In this document: in pieces, positions 8,298 to 21,469 of the stretch
Layout of the letters: each line of letters opens with the position of its first letter
How positions within the stretch are numbered: the first letter of the stretch is position 1
NCBI GenBank assembly: GCA_945910005.1
Contig: OX246741.1
Coordinates: forward strand, 37,070,276-37,134,275
Direction of reading: 5' to 3'
Length of the DNA: 64,000 bases
Source: Isoperla grammatica
Taxonomy: Eukaryota > Arthropoda > Insecta > Plecoptera > Perlodidae
Notes under the pieces: generated by a model
Told to the model about the DNA's origin: nothing
The model's database searches: none
What the model saw: the letters and a program-made list of their open reading frames with translations, nothing else
Translations under genes and position numbers: made by a program

Positions 8298-10912
8298 ACG
8301 GGTGAATGTTGCAGGACCATTTGCAAGCCCAAATATGAGCCTCTCAAACTGTTCTGTAGTGTCCGCGGTGTGATGAATGCAGTTTTCGCTTTGGCGTCTT
8401 CAAAAAGGGGCACCTGAAGATAGCCATGTGCCAAGTCGAGTACAGTGAAGAATTTCGCTCCAGATAGCTGTTCCAGTTGATCATCTATGCTCGGAAGTGG
8501 GTACGGTTCTTTCACGGTCTGTGCATTCAGGCGGCGGTAGTCGACGACAAGACGTTGTTCGCCTGATTTCTTCTTTACCAAGAGCACTGGGCTGGCATAT
8601 GGTGACGTAGTGTCCGTAACAAGTCCATGTTGTTTCCACTCGGAGACGATCTTATCAATTTCCAAACGTTCTTGCTTGCTGGCTCGATATGGTTTAGATG
8701 CGACTGGTTTGCTGCCTTCTGTTTCTTCGATGTCCATCGTTAAGAGATGCGTACATCCAAGTTCATCAAGTGATTGCGCAAAACAGCAACGGTATTCGTT
8801 GAGAAGCTGTTCGAGCTGATGTTTTTGTTCTGGCGTGATGGCGGGTCCTGTAATGATATCATCACTACTAATAGGCAAGGGATCAGGTTTCTTATCGGTG
8901 ATCAGTTGATGGGTGCTCAGTTGATCAGTCAGGTGCGCAGTGTACAGATTGACTTCTTCTGCACGACCTAAACTGGAGCCTGCGGCGAGAGTGCATGACT
9001 CAGGTCCGTGATTAACAATAGGAATCACAACACTATTGTCATGGATTTCGAGCAACATATCATGTTTTGACGATTGTGGTAGTAAAAGTAGACCACTTGG
9101 CAGGTCGCATGTAGTTCGAACATAATTGATTGAGTTCGACTGTAATATCGTGTCCTGCTCCACTGATAACTTAAGTTTTTCGGATGTATTAGTCACTTGA
9201 AGGCCTCTGAACGGATCTGTGGTGCGGTATCCAAAGTGAAGTGAATCATCCAGTCTGATGTAGGCAATATGTGGAAGTTCAGTCCAGGTACGGCCCACGA
9301 GAAGATCAAGTGGTTGTGCCTTGTCGGGGACAATAAATGCAGACACACTTGAGGATACAGTATCTATGCCGATCGTGACAGTGGATTTACCAAGCACAGT
9401 GGTAGCGGCTTGTGCGGTATCACCAAAACCATACAGGGTGTCTTCGGCTGATTGTACTGAAAGCTGACACTTGATTGCGGCAGAAGCTCTAATGGTGCAA
9501 CAAGCACTGCCAGGGTCAATTAATGCTTGCACTGTGGTGTCATTGAGCTTAGCATTTTTAACAAATTTATTTACAGTATTAGCCGGAGTTGCATGAGAAA
9601 CAGAATATTGTCTATTGGCTTGAGGGACAGACGCACGATCGTTTGATTGAGGCACAGGTGCTACTTGATTCGGGCAATGTCTTTGCGTATGGTCTGTACT
9701 ATGGCATTTTAAGCAAAGTAGCTTTCGCGGAGGTTGCGGACAGTCACGTCCAATGTGCCCGTATTTGCAACAGTTATAACACAACCTGTCCCCACTATCA
9801 TTTACCAACGGTTGTCTGGTCTCGTGCTTAAAAGAACTTACGTGTGACTGGACATGTGACGTGTTCGGTACTGGAAATCTACTTGCGGGGCTGTTGGTGC
9901 TGGTAGAAAGCGGAGTAGCGATCGTTTGACTGACCGAAGAGCGTGGTTGAAAATCTTGTTTCCTGTCATCGGTCTGTCGCATGGAGTTAATACGGCTGGC
10001 GCGCTCGCGATCGACCTCTTCAAAATCTCGAATGTCGCGTAACAAAGAGTCAAAATCGTGATGGTAACGGGACAGAAGCATGGAGGTTAGGGAACGGGAG
10101 AACATACCAATACAAATTTGTTTCTTGGTATCTTCAAACGACAATGACAGATCCTTACATAAACGGACTTTTTCGTGGAAGTATAAACTGGTGTTTTCGG
10201 TTCGGCCCTGAACCCGTGTGGACATCTTTTTCCATAGGTCAGGCAAACTGATGGAGCCGACGAATGTGTTGCGAAATCTATACTTAAATAACGCGAGAGA
10301 AGTAATTTCGTCCCTGTTGGCGCAGTACCAATGGTGAGCAGCCCCCACCAGATGTGTCCTCGCTGCTTCTAAAGTGAATGCTTCCGGCCACTGGTGAAGC
10401 ATGGATACACTCTCTAGCGAGTGTAACCAGTCTAGTGCCTGGTTACTAGATCCTTCTCCTGTGAACTTGGGAATGTTGCGAGCGAGATCGGGCATTACAT
10501 GATATGAATTAGGTTTTTCAGGTGGTACCATATTTCGAGATTCAAGAATTGACATCAACATTTGGTCACGCTGCTGGTTTTGCTCTAAAATAAATTTCAT
10601 GAAATCACGAACGTTAAAGCTCTCTTCAGGGCCTTGTGAAACTGGTGGGCTAATTCCAGCAGGTACTTCGGGCGTATGTCGAGAGACAGATGATGTTACT
10701 GGTTGGTACATGTCTGTAGTTACTGGTAGTACCTCGGATTGTTGACTACTGACAGCTGATAAGAGATTTAAATTATTTAAATTGAGCATATCATTTGAGT
10801 TTCCCGCTTCACTCATCTTAAGATCGATGTCGATATCACGGCAGAAATCGATTGTTAGTATTCCGTCAACACGTCTAGCAGGCTGTGGTGCTTGGCTCCG
10901 CTTACGAGGCAA
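8294..10912 (-). pseudogene. gag-pol: gag - protease - partial RT polyprotein, frameshifted (element 2)
   Basis: An 872-codon Gypsy polyprotein. Residues 145-305 are the Gag capsid-like region (IPKFTGEG, ALDWLHSLE, then AAHHWY). Two CCHC zinc knuckles lie at 378-391 (CYNCCKYGHIGRDC) and 400-413 (CLKCHSTDHTQRHC). The protease-like region has ALIDPGSA at 463-470, with Pro where Thr or Ser is usual, and LLVGRTW at 537-543. RT starts near 730, with SPYASPVLLVKKKSG, VVDYRRLN and motif A VLDLAHGY (catalytic Asp 826). After Pro849 (8366-8368) a one-base loss shifts the frame and the last 23 residues are meaningless. RT resumes in the frame of 7662-8297. A second start, Met33 at 10816, is equally plausible. 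Ends are those of the open frame. Confidence 0.9.
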
Positions 10913-11229
10913 GAGGCAGTCCGTACATCGGCTAGGAACACAATTTGCGCGTCTTTTTTTTCCTACGAAAACATGGCGGCTAACAATGAAATGAAATACA
11001 TTTTCGACGGATATTTATTACTCGGAGTACGGACGGTTCAAAAACGTTTTTAAATGCACAAAAAAAATTTGTCCGGAATATCGCAACGTACAATAAATGT
11101 AGCTTGTTATAACTTTCTCTTTTTACTAAATCAACACGCACAACACGTGGTAGCTTACCGTTTTCAAGGCTGATATTATGATGGTCGGACGATGGGCTGG
11201 TGCTAAATATTCTTATCCCACTTCTGAAA
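10913..11229 (-). other. 5' leader of element 2 with a tRNA-Leu-like primer-binding site
   Basis: Non-coding leader between the right-hand LTR and gag. Just inside the LTR, plus-strand 11215-11227 reads ATCCCACTTCTGA, which matches the 3' acceptor side of animal tRNA-Leu (recalled, not searched). The coding strand would therefore pair with that tRNA. The match lacks the final bases opposite the tRNA 3' end, and two extra bases separate it from the LTR. A short minus-strand frame at 10980-11267 crosses into the LTR and shows no domain. Confidence 0.6.
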
Positions 11230-11583
11230 TGTGAGGAGCTGACGGGACTGGCGACGAAAATAAGCACACTTCAGATGACTTATTGAATGGATGTGTATTT
11301 ATTTACCAGAACTTATTAATTACTTACTGAATCTGAACTCTATGATACAGAACTAGAGCTTGACTTACCTAGCTCCTCTTACAAACTTACAAACTGAACT
11401 GATCTAAAAAACAAAACCCTACCGCCAGACAATCACCTTGACCTCCTCAGCTCACCGCCTTCTTGATAGGCGTACTTGTACTTGTCATTTAATAATTAGG
11501 TAAACAATAATCTGAATACTATAAATATGCTAAATAAATAAAGATGAAACTAAAGTAATGTTCATGTATGGTTATTTATAACA
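11230..11583 (-). repeat. 5' LTR of element 2 (354 bp, right copy)
   Basis: Identical to 7205-7558 except one base. It is directly followed by cacc, the second copy of the target duplication, and then by the remainder of the interrupted monomer (ctccgttg). Confidence 0.95.
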
Positions 11584-14500
11584 CACCCTCCGTTGAAAAA
11601 TAAGAATTATATTTGTTATTCCTTAAGAGTATTATGAAAATGCATAAATTGAGGTTTTTGGTCGTTTTTGGTTAAAATATACATAAATTATAGAAATTGG
11701 CTGATTTCAGTCTATCTACCACAAACTTCCAGTTTTAAGAGGAATCTTGCATACGGCTGGGATTCCTAAGGGTTTTAACCAAAGTTGACAAATCGTTGTT
11801 TACGAGCGTTTCAGGCTCCAATAAGCAAAATTTGTCCATTTTGTCACATTTCGATAACTTCTATAGAAGTTACACAATCCGTTGAAAAATAAGAATTATA
11901 GTTTTTATTCTTCAAGAGTATTATGAAAATGCATAAATTGATGTTTTAAGTCGTTTTTGGTTAAAATATGCATAAAATATAGAAATTGGCTGATTTTAGT
12001 CTATCTACCACAAATTTCCAGTTTTAAGAGGAATCTTGCATACGGCTGGGATTCCTAAGGGTTTCAACCAAATTGCACAAATTGTTGTTTTAGAGCGTTT
12101 CAGGCTCCAATAAGCACAATTTGTCCATTTCGTCACATTTCGATAACTTCTATAGAAGTTACACCCTCCGTTGAAAAATAAGAATTATAGGTTGCATTCT
12201 TCAAGAGTATTATGAAAATGCATAAATTGAGTTTTTTGGTCGTTTTTGGTTAAAATATGGATAAAATATAGAAATTGGCTTATTTCAGTCTATCTACCAC
12301 ATACTTCCAGTTTTAAGAGGAATCTTGCATACGGCTGGGATTCCTAAGGGTTTCAACCAAAGTTGACAAATCGTTGTTTTATAGCGTTTCAGGCTCCAAT
12401 AAGCACAATTTGTCCATTTCGTCACATTTCGATAACTACTTTAGAAGTTACACCCTCCGTTGAAAAATAATAATGTTAGTGTGCATTCTGAAAGAGTATT
12501 ATGAAAATGCTTTAATTGAGGTTTTTGGTCGTTTTTGGTTAAAATATACATAAATTATAGAAATTGGCTGATTTCAGTATATCTACCACAAACTTCCAGT
12601 TTTAAGAGGAATCTTGCATACGGCCGGGATTCATAAGGGTTTCAACCAAAGTTGACAAATCGTTGTTTTAGAGCGTTTCAGGCTCCAATAAGCACAATTT
12701 GTCCATTTCGTCACATTTCGATAACTTCTATAGAAGTTACACCCTCCGTCGAAAAATAAGAATTATAGGTTGCATTCTTCAAGAGTATAATGAAAATGCA
12801 TAAATTGAGTTTTTTCGTCGTTTTTGGTTAAAATATGCATAAAAAATAGAAATTGGCTGATTTCAGTCTATCTACCACAAACTTCCAGTTTTAAGAGGAA
12901 TCTTGCATACGGCTGGGATTCCTAAGAGTTTCAACCAAAGTTGACAAATCGTTGTTTTAGAGCGTTTCAGGCTCCAATAAGCACAATTTATCCATTTTGT
13001 CACATTTCGATAACTTCTATAGAAGTTACACCCTCCGTTGAAAAATAAGAATTATAGGTTGCATTCTTCAAGAGTATAATGAAAATGCATAAATTGAGTT
13101 TTTTCGTCGTTTTTGGTTAAAATATGCATAAAAAATAGAAATTGGCTGATTTCAGTCTATCTACCACAAACTTCCAGTTTTAAGAGGAATCTTGCATACG
13201 GCTGGGATTCCTAAGGGTTTCAACCAAAGTTGACAAATCGTTGTTTTATAGCGTTTCAGGCTCCAATAAGCACAATTTGTCCATTTCGTCACATTTCGAT
13301 AACTACTTTAGAAGTTACACCAACCGTTGAAAAATAATAATGTTAGTGTGCATTCTGAAAGAGTATTATGAAAATGCATAAATTGAGTTTTTTGGTCGTT
13401 TTTGGTTAAAATATGCATAAAATATAGAATTTGGCTGAGTTCATTCTATCTACCACAAACTTCGAGTTTTAAGAGGAATCTTGCATACAGCTGGGATTTT
13501 TAAGTGTTTCAACCAAAGTTGACAAATCGTTTTTTAAAAGCGTTTCAGGCTCCAATAAGCACAATTTGTCCATTTCGTCACATTTCGATAACATCTATAG
13601 AAGTTACACCCTCCGTTGAAAAATAAGAATTATATTTGTTATTCTTTAAGAGTATTATGAAAATGCTTTAATTGAGGTTTTTGGTCGTTTTTGGTTAAAA
13701 TATACATAAATTATAGAAATTGGCTGATTTCAGTCTATCTACCACAAACTTCCAGTTTTAAGAGGAATCTTGCATACGGCTGGGATTCCTAAGGGTTTCA
13801 ACCAAAGTTGACAAATCGTTGTTTTAGAGCGTTTCAGGCTCCAATAAGCACAATTTGTCCATTTCGTCACATTTTGATAACTTCTATAGAAGTTACACCC
13901 TCCGTCGAAAAATAAGAATTATAGGTTGCATTCTTCAAGAGTATAATGAAAATGCATAAATTGAGTTTTTTCGTCGTTTTTGGTTAAAATATGCATAAAA
14001 AATAGAAATTGGCTGATTTCAGTCTATCTACCACAAACTTCCAGTTTTAAGAGGAATCTTGCATACGGCTGGGATTCCTAAGAGTTTCAACCAAAGTTGA
14101 CAAATCGTTGTTTTAGAGCGTTTCAGGCTCCAATAAGCACAATTTATCCATTTTGTCACATTTCGATAACTTCTATAGAAGTTACACCCTCCGTTGAAAA
14201 ATAAGAATTATAGGTTGCATTCTTCAAGAGTATAATGACAATGCATTAATTGAGTTTTTTCGTCGTATTTGGTTAAAATATGCATAAAATATAGAAATTG
14301 GCTGATTGTAGTCTATCTACCACAAACTTCCAGTTTTAAGAGGAATCTTGCATACGGCTGGTATTCCTAAGGGTTTCAACCGAATTGCACAAATCGTTGT
14401 TTTAGAGCGTTTCAGGCTCCTATAAGCTCAATTTGTCCATTTCGTCACATTTCGATAACATCTATAGAAGTTACACCCTCCGTTGAAAAATAAGAATTAT

Positions 14501-17500
14501 ATTTGTTATTCCTTAAGAGTATTATGAAAATGCATAAATTGAGGTTTTTGGTCGTTTTTGGTTAAAATATACATAAATTATAGAAATTGGCTGATTTCAG
14601 TCTATCTACCACAAACTTCCAGTTTTAAGAGGAATCTTGCATACGGCTGGGATTCCTAAGGGTTTTAACCAAAGTTGACAAATCGTTGTTTACGAGCGTT
14701 TCAGGCTCCAATAAGCAAAATTTGTCCATTTCGTCACATTTCGATAACTTCTATAGAAGTTACACCCTCCGTTGAAAAATAAGAATTATAGGTTGCATTC
14801 TTCAAGAGTATTATGAAAATGCATTAATTGAGTTTTTTGGTCGTTTTTGGTTAAAATATGGATAAAATATAGAAATTGGCTGATTTCAGTCTATCTACCA
14901 CATACTTCCAGTTTTAAGAGGAATCTTGCATACGGCTGGGATTCCTAAGGGTTTCAACCAAAGTTGACAAATCGTTGTTTTATAGCGTTTCATGCTCCAA
15001 TAAGCACAATTTGTCCATTTCGTCACATTTCGATAACTACTTTAGAAGTTACACCCTCCGTTGAAAAATAATAATGTTAGTGTGCATTCTGAAAGAGTAT
15101 TATGAAAATGCTTTAATTGAGGTTTTTGGTCGTTTTTGGTTAAAATATACATAAATTATAGAAATTGGCTGATTTCAGTCTATCTACCACAAACTTCCAG
15201 TTTTAAGAGGAATCTTGCATACGGCCGAGATTCATAAGGGTTTCAACCAAAGTTGACAAATCGTTGTTTTAGAGCGTTTCAGGCTCCAATAAGCACAATT
15301 TGTCCATTTCGTCACATTTCGATAACTTCTATAGAAGTTACACCCTCCGTCGAAAAATAAGAATTATAGGTTGCATTCTTCAAGAGTATAATGAAAATGC
15401 ATAAATTGAGTTTTTTCGTCGTTTTTGGTTAAAATATGCATAAAAAATAGAAATTGGCTGATTTCAGTCTATCTACCACAAACTTCCAGTTTTAAGAGGA
15501 ATCTTGCATACGGCTGGGATTCCTAAGAGTTTCAACCAAAGTTGACAAATCGTTGTTTTAGAGCGTTTCAGGCTCCAATAAGCACAATTTATCCATTTTG
15601 TCACATTTCGATAACTTCTATAGAAGTTACACCCTCCGTTGAAAAATAAGAATTATAGGTTGCATTCTTCAAGAGTATAATGAAAATGCATAAATTGAGT
15701 TTTTTCGTCGTTTTTGGTTAAAATATGCATAAAAAATAGAAATTGGCTGATTTCAGTCTATCTACCACAAACTTCCAGTTTTAAGAGGAATCTTGCATAC
15801 GGCTGGGATTCCTAAGGGTTTCAACCAAAGTTGACAAATCGTTGTTTTATAGCGTTTCAGGCTCCAATAAGCACAATTTGTCCATTTCGTCACATTTCGA
15901 TAACTACTTTAGAAGTTACACCAACCGTTGAAAAATAATAATGTTAGTGTGCATTCTGAAAGAGTATTATGAAAATGCATAAATTGAGTTTTTTGGTCGT
16001 TTTTGGTTAAAATATGCATAAAATATAGAAATTGGCTGATTTTAGTCGATCTACCACAAACTTCCAGTTTTAAGAGGAATCTTGCATACAGCTGGGATTC
16101 CTAAGGGTTTAAACCAAATTGCACAAATTGTTGTTTTAGAGCGTTTCAGGCTCCAATAAGTACAATTTGTCCATTTCCTTACATTTCGATAACTTCTTTA
16201 GAAGTTACACCCTCCGTTGAAAAATAAGAATTATAGTTTGCATTCTTCAAGAGTATTATGAAAATGCATAAATTGAGATTTTTGGTCGTTTTTGGTTAAA
16301 ATATACATAATTTATAGAAATTGGCTGATTTCAGTCTATCTACCACAAACTTCCAGTTTTAAGAGGAATCTTGCATACGGCTGGGATTCCTAAGGGTTTC
16401 AACCAAAGTTGACAAATCGTTGTTTGTGAGCGTTTGAGGCTCCAATAAGCACAATTTGTCAATTTTGTCACATTTTTATAACTTCTTTGGAAGTTACACC
16501 CTCCATTGAAAAATAAGAATTATAGTTTGCATTCTTCAAGAGTATTATGAAAATGCATAAATTGAGTTTTTTGGTCGTTTTTGGTTAAAATATGCATAAA
16601 ATATAGAAATCGGCTGATTTCAGTCTATCTACCACAAACTTCCAGTTTTAAGAGGAATCTTGCATACGGCTGGGATTCCTAAGGGTTTCAACCAAATTTG
16701 ACAAATCGTTGTTTTAGAGCGTTTCAGGCTCCAAAAAGCACAATTTTTCCATTTCGTCACATTTCGATAACTACTTTAGAAGTTACACCAACCGTTGAAA
16801 AATAATAATGTTAGAGTGCATTCTGAAAGAGTTTTATGGAAATGCATGAATTGAGTTTTTTGGTCGTTTTTGGTTAAAATATGGATAAAATATAGACATT
16901 GGCTGATTTTAGTCGATCTACCACAAACTTCCAGTTTTAAGAGGAATCTTGCATACAGCTGGGATTCCTAAGTGTTTCAACCAAAGTTGACAAATCGTTG
17001 TTTTAGAGCGATTCAGTCTCCAATAAGCACAATTTGTCCATTTCGTCACATTTCGATATTTTCTATAGAAGTTACACCCTCCGTTGAAAAATAGTTATTA
17101 TAGGTTGCATTCTTCAAGAGTATTATGAAAATGCATAAATTGAGTTTTTTGGTCGTTTTTGGTTAAAATTTGCATAAAATATAGAAATTGGTTGATTTCA
17201 GTCTATCTACCACAAACTTCGAGTTTTAAGAGGAATCTTGCATTCAGCTGGGATTCCTAAGTGTTTCAATTAAAGTTGACAAATCGTTGTTTTAGAGCGA
17301 TTTAGGCCCCAATAAGCACAATTTGTCCATTTCGTCACATTTCGATAACTTCTTTAGAAGTTACACCCTCCGTTGAAAAATAAGAATTATAGTTTTTATT
17401 CTTCAAGAGTATAATGAAAATGCATAAATTGAGTTTTTTGGTCGTTTTTGGTTTAAATATGCATAAAATATAGAAATTGGCTGATTTTTGTCTATCTACC

Positions 17501-20500
17501 ACAAACTTCCAGTTTTAAGAGGAATCTTGCATACGGCTGGGATTCCTAAGGGTTTCAACCGAATTGCACAAATCGTTGTTTAAGAGCGTTTCAGGCTCCA
17601 ATAAGCACAATTTGTCCATTTCGTCACATTTCGATAACCACTTTAGAAGTTACACCCACCGTTGAAAAATAAGAATTATAGGTTGCATTCTTCAAGAGTA
17701 TTATGAAAATGCATAAATTGAGTTTTTTCGTCGTTTTTGGTTAAAATATGCATAAAATAAAGAAATTGGCTGATTTCAGTCGATCTACCACAAACTTTGA
17801 GTTTTAAGAGGAATCTTGCATACAGCTGAGATTCCTAAGTGTTTCAACCAAAGTTGACAAATCGTTGTTTAAGAGCGTTTCAGGCTCCAATAAGCACAAT
17901 TTGTCCATTTCGTCACATTTCGATAACTTCTATAGAAGTTACACCCTCCGTTGAAAAATAATAATGTTAGTGTGCATTCTGAAAGAGTATTATGAAAATG
18001 CATCAATTGAGTTTTTTGGTCGTTTTTGGTTAAAATATGCATAAAAAATAGAAATTGGCTGATTTTAGTCTATCTTCCACAAACTTCCAGTTTTAAGAGG
18101 AATCTTGCATACGGCCGGGATTCCTAAGGGTTTCAACCAAAGTTGACAAATCGTTGTTTTAGAGCGTTTCAGGCTCCAATAAGCACAATTTGTCCATTTC
18201 GTCACATTTCGATAACTTCTATAGAAGTTACACCCTCCGTTGAAAAATAAGAATTATAGGCTGCATACTTCAAGAGTATAATGAAAATAATTAAATTGAG
18301 TTTTTTCGTCGTTTTTGGTTAAAATATGCATAAAATATAGAATTTGGATGATTTTAGTCTATCTACCACAAACTTCCAGTTTTAAGAGGAATCTTGCATA
18401 CGGCTGGGATTCCTTAGGGTTTCAACCAAATTGCACAAATCGTTGTTTAAGAGCGTTTCAGGCTTCAATAAGCACAATTTGTCCATTTCGTCACATTTCG
18501 ATAACTTCTATAGAAGTTACACCCTCCGTCGAAAAAAAAGAATTATAGGTTGCATTCTTCAAGAGTATAATGAAAATGCAATAATTGAGTTTTTTCGTCG
18601 TTTTTGGTTAAAATATGCATAAAAAATAGAAATTGGCTGATTTCAGTCTATCTACCACAAACTTCCAGTTTTAAGAGGAATCTTGCATACGGCTGGGATT
18701 CCTAAGGGTTTCAACCAAAGTTGACAAATCGTTGTTTTAGAGCGTTTCAGGCTCCAATAAGCACAATTTGGCCATTTAGTTACATTTCGATAACTTCTTT
18801 AGAAGTTACACCCTCCGTTGAAAAATAAGAATTATAGGTTGCATTCTTCAAGAGTATTATGAAAATGCATAAATTGAGTTTTTTCGTCGTTTTTGGTTAA
18901 AATATGCATAAAAAATAGAAATTGGCTGATTTCAGTCTATCTACCACAAACTTCCAGTTTTAAGAGGAATCTTGCATACGGCTGGGATTCCTAAGGGTTT
19001 CAACCAAAGTTGACAAATCGTTGTTTTAAGCGTTTCAGGCTCCAATAAGCACAATTTGGCCATTTAGTTACATTTCGATAACTTCTTTAGAAGTTACACC
19101 CTCCGTTGAAAAATAAGAATTATAGGTTGCATTCTTCAAGAGTATTATGAAAATGCATAAATTGAGTTTTTTCGTCGTTTTTGGTTAAAATATGCATAAA
19201 AAATAATAATTGGCTGATTTCAGTCTATCTACCACAAACTTCCAGTTTTAAGAGGAATCTTGCATACGGCTGGGATTCCTAAGGGTTTCAACCAAAGTTG
19301 ACAAATCGTTGTTTTAGAGCGTTTCAGGCTCCAAAAAGCACAATTAGTCCATTTCGTCACATTTCGATAACTACTTTCAAGTTACACCAACCGTTGAAAA
19401 ATATTAATGTTAGTGTGCATTCTGAAAGAGTATTATGAAAATGCATAAATTGAGTTTTTTGGTCGTTTTTGGTTAAAATATGCATAAAATATCGAAATTG
19501 GCTGAGTTCGGTCTATCTACCACAAACTTCGAGTTTTAAGAGGAATCTTGCATACAGCTGGGATCCTAAGTGTTTCAACCAAAGTTGACAAATCGTTGTT
19601 TTAGAGCGTTTCAGGCTCCAATAAGCACAATTTGTCCATTTCGTCACATTTCGATAACATCTATAGAAGTTACACCCTCCGTTGAAAAATAAGAATTATA
19701 TTTGTTATTCTTTAAGAGTATTATGAAAATGCATAAATTGAGGTTTTTGGTCGTTTTTGGTTAAAATATACATAAATTATAGAATATGGCTGATTTCAGT
19801 CTATCTACCACAAACTTCCAGTTTTAAGAGGAATCTTGCATACGGCTGGGATTCCTAAGGGTTTCAACAAAAGTTGACAAATCGTTGTTTACGAGCGTTT
19901 CAGGCTCCAATAAGCAAAATTTGTCCATTTTGTCACATTTCGATAACTTCTACAGAAGTTACACAATCCGTTGAAAAATAAGAATTATAGTTTTTATTCT
20001 TCAAGAGTATTATGAAAATGCATAAATTGAGGTTTTAAGTCGTTTTTGGTTAAAATATGCATAAAATATAGAAATTGGCTGATTTTAGTCTATCTACCAC
20101 AAATTTCCAGTTTTAAGAGGAATCTTGCATACGGCTGGAATTCCTAAGGGTTTCAACCAAATTGCAAAAATTGTTGTTTTAGAGCGTTTCAGGCTCCAAT
20201 AAGCACAATTTGTCCATTTCGTCACATTTCGATAACTTCTATAGAAGTTACACCCTCCGTTGATAAATAAGAATTATAGGTTGCATTCTTCAAGAGTATT
20301 ATGAAAATGCATAAATTGAGTTTTTTGGTCGTTTTTGGTTAAAATATGGATAAAATATAGAAATTGGCTGATTTCAGTCTATCTACCACATACTTCCAGT
20401 TTTAAGAGGAATCTTGCATACGGCTGGGATTCCTAAGGGTTTCAACCAAAGTTGACAAATCGTTGTTTTAGAGCGTTTCAGGCTCCAATAAGCACAATTT

Positions 20501-21469
20501 GTCCATTTCGTCACATTTCGATAACATCTATAGAAGTTACACCCTCCGTTGAAAAATAAGAATTATATTTGTTATTCTTTAAGAGTATTATGAAAATGCA
20601 TAAATTGAGGTTTTTGGTCGTTTTTGGTTAAAATATACATAAATTATAGAATTTGGCTGATTTCAGTCTATCTACCACAAACTTCCAGTTTTAAGAGGAA
20701 TCTTGCATACGGCTGGGATTCCTAAGGGTTTCAACAAAAGTTGACAAATCGTTGTTTTAGAGCGTTTCAGGCTCCAATAAGCACAATTTGTCCATTTCGT
20801 CACATTTCGATAACTTCTATAGAAGTTACACCCTCCGTTGAAAAATAAGAATTATAGTTTTTATTCTTCAAGAGTATTATGAAAATGCATAAATTGAGGT
20901 TTTAAGTCGTTTTTGGTTAAAATATGCATAAAATATAGAAATTGGCTGATTTTAGTCTATCTATCACAAATTTCTAGTTTTAAGAGGAATCTTGCATACG
21001 GCTGGGATTCCTAAGGGTTTCAACCAAATTGCACAAATCGTTGTTTTAGAGCGTTTCAGGCTAAAATAAGCACAATTTGTTCATTTCGTCACATTTCGAT
21101 AACTTCCATAGAAGTTACACCCTCCGTTGAAAAATAAGAATTATATTTTGCATTCTTTAAGAGTATTATGAAAATGCATAAATTGAGTTTTTTGGTCGTT
21201 TTTGGTTAAAATATGGATAAAATATAGAAATTGGCTGATTTCAGTCTATCTACCACAAACTTCGAGGAATCTTGCATACAGCTGGGATTCCTAAGTGTTT
21301 CAACCAAAGTTGACAAATCGTTGTTTTAGAGCGTTTCAGGCTCCAATAAGCACAATTTGTCCATTTCGTCACATTTCGATAACTTCTATAGAAGTTACAC
21401 CCTCCGTTGAAAAATAAGAAATATAGGTTGCATTCTTCAAGAGTATTATGAAAATGCATAAATTGAGTT
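11584..21469 (+). repeat. Satellite array block 3, about 34 monomers
   Basis: This is a continuous head-to-tail array. A higher-order pattern is visible: the 10 monomers from 11584 are repeated from 14474 (offset 2890), but one monomer (with acaatccg and gttttaagtcg, about 11870-12160) is missing from the second copy, so the offset becomes 2601 bp (9 monomers) by 12611 to 15212. This block contains uninterrupted paralogues of the target sites of element 1 (13304-13307) and element 2 (14474-14477). Near 21264 one monomer lacks 9 bp between two gag triplets. Short open frames here are by-products of the repeat. Confidence 0.97.

Larger units (their letters stand above)
7205..11583 (-). mobile_element. 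LTR retrotransposon 2: Ty3/Gypsy-type, internally deleted, non-autonomous
   Basis: A 4379-bp element coding on the minus strand. Its 354-bp LTRs (7205-7558 and 11230-11583) differ at one base and are flanked by the target duplication cacc (7201-7204 and 11584-11587). Excising it with one cacc rebuilds a normal monomer. On the minus strand the order is LTR, leader, gag with two zinc knuckles, protease region, RT motifs up to the YLDD block, then a direct jump to the integrase C-terminal tail. The RT thumb and connection, RNase H and the integrase core are gone, and a frameshift splits RT. It is unrelated to element 1 in LTR, primer site and Gag type. LTR identity of about 99.7% makes it very young. 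Confidence 0.95.

Noticed and set aside
8610..9831. Plus-strand frames at 8610-8819, 8774-8971 and 9589-9831
   Set aside because: They are antisense shadows of the gag-pol frame of element 2.
698..11583. Elements 1 and 2 as copies of one family
   Set aside because: LTR sequence and length, primer site, zinc knuckles (present only in element 2) and Gag type all differ.
11584..21469. CRISPR-like array
   Set aside because: The repeat is a continuous 289-bp tandem unit without unique spacers, in a eukaryotic context.
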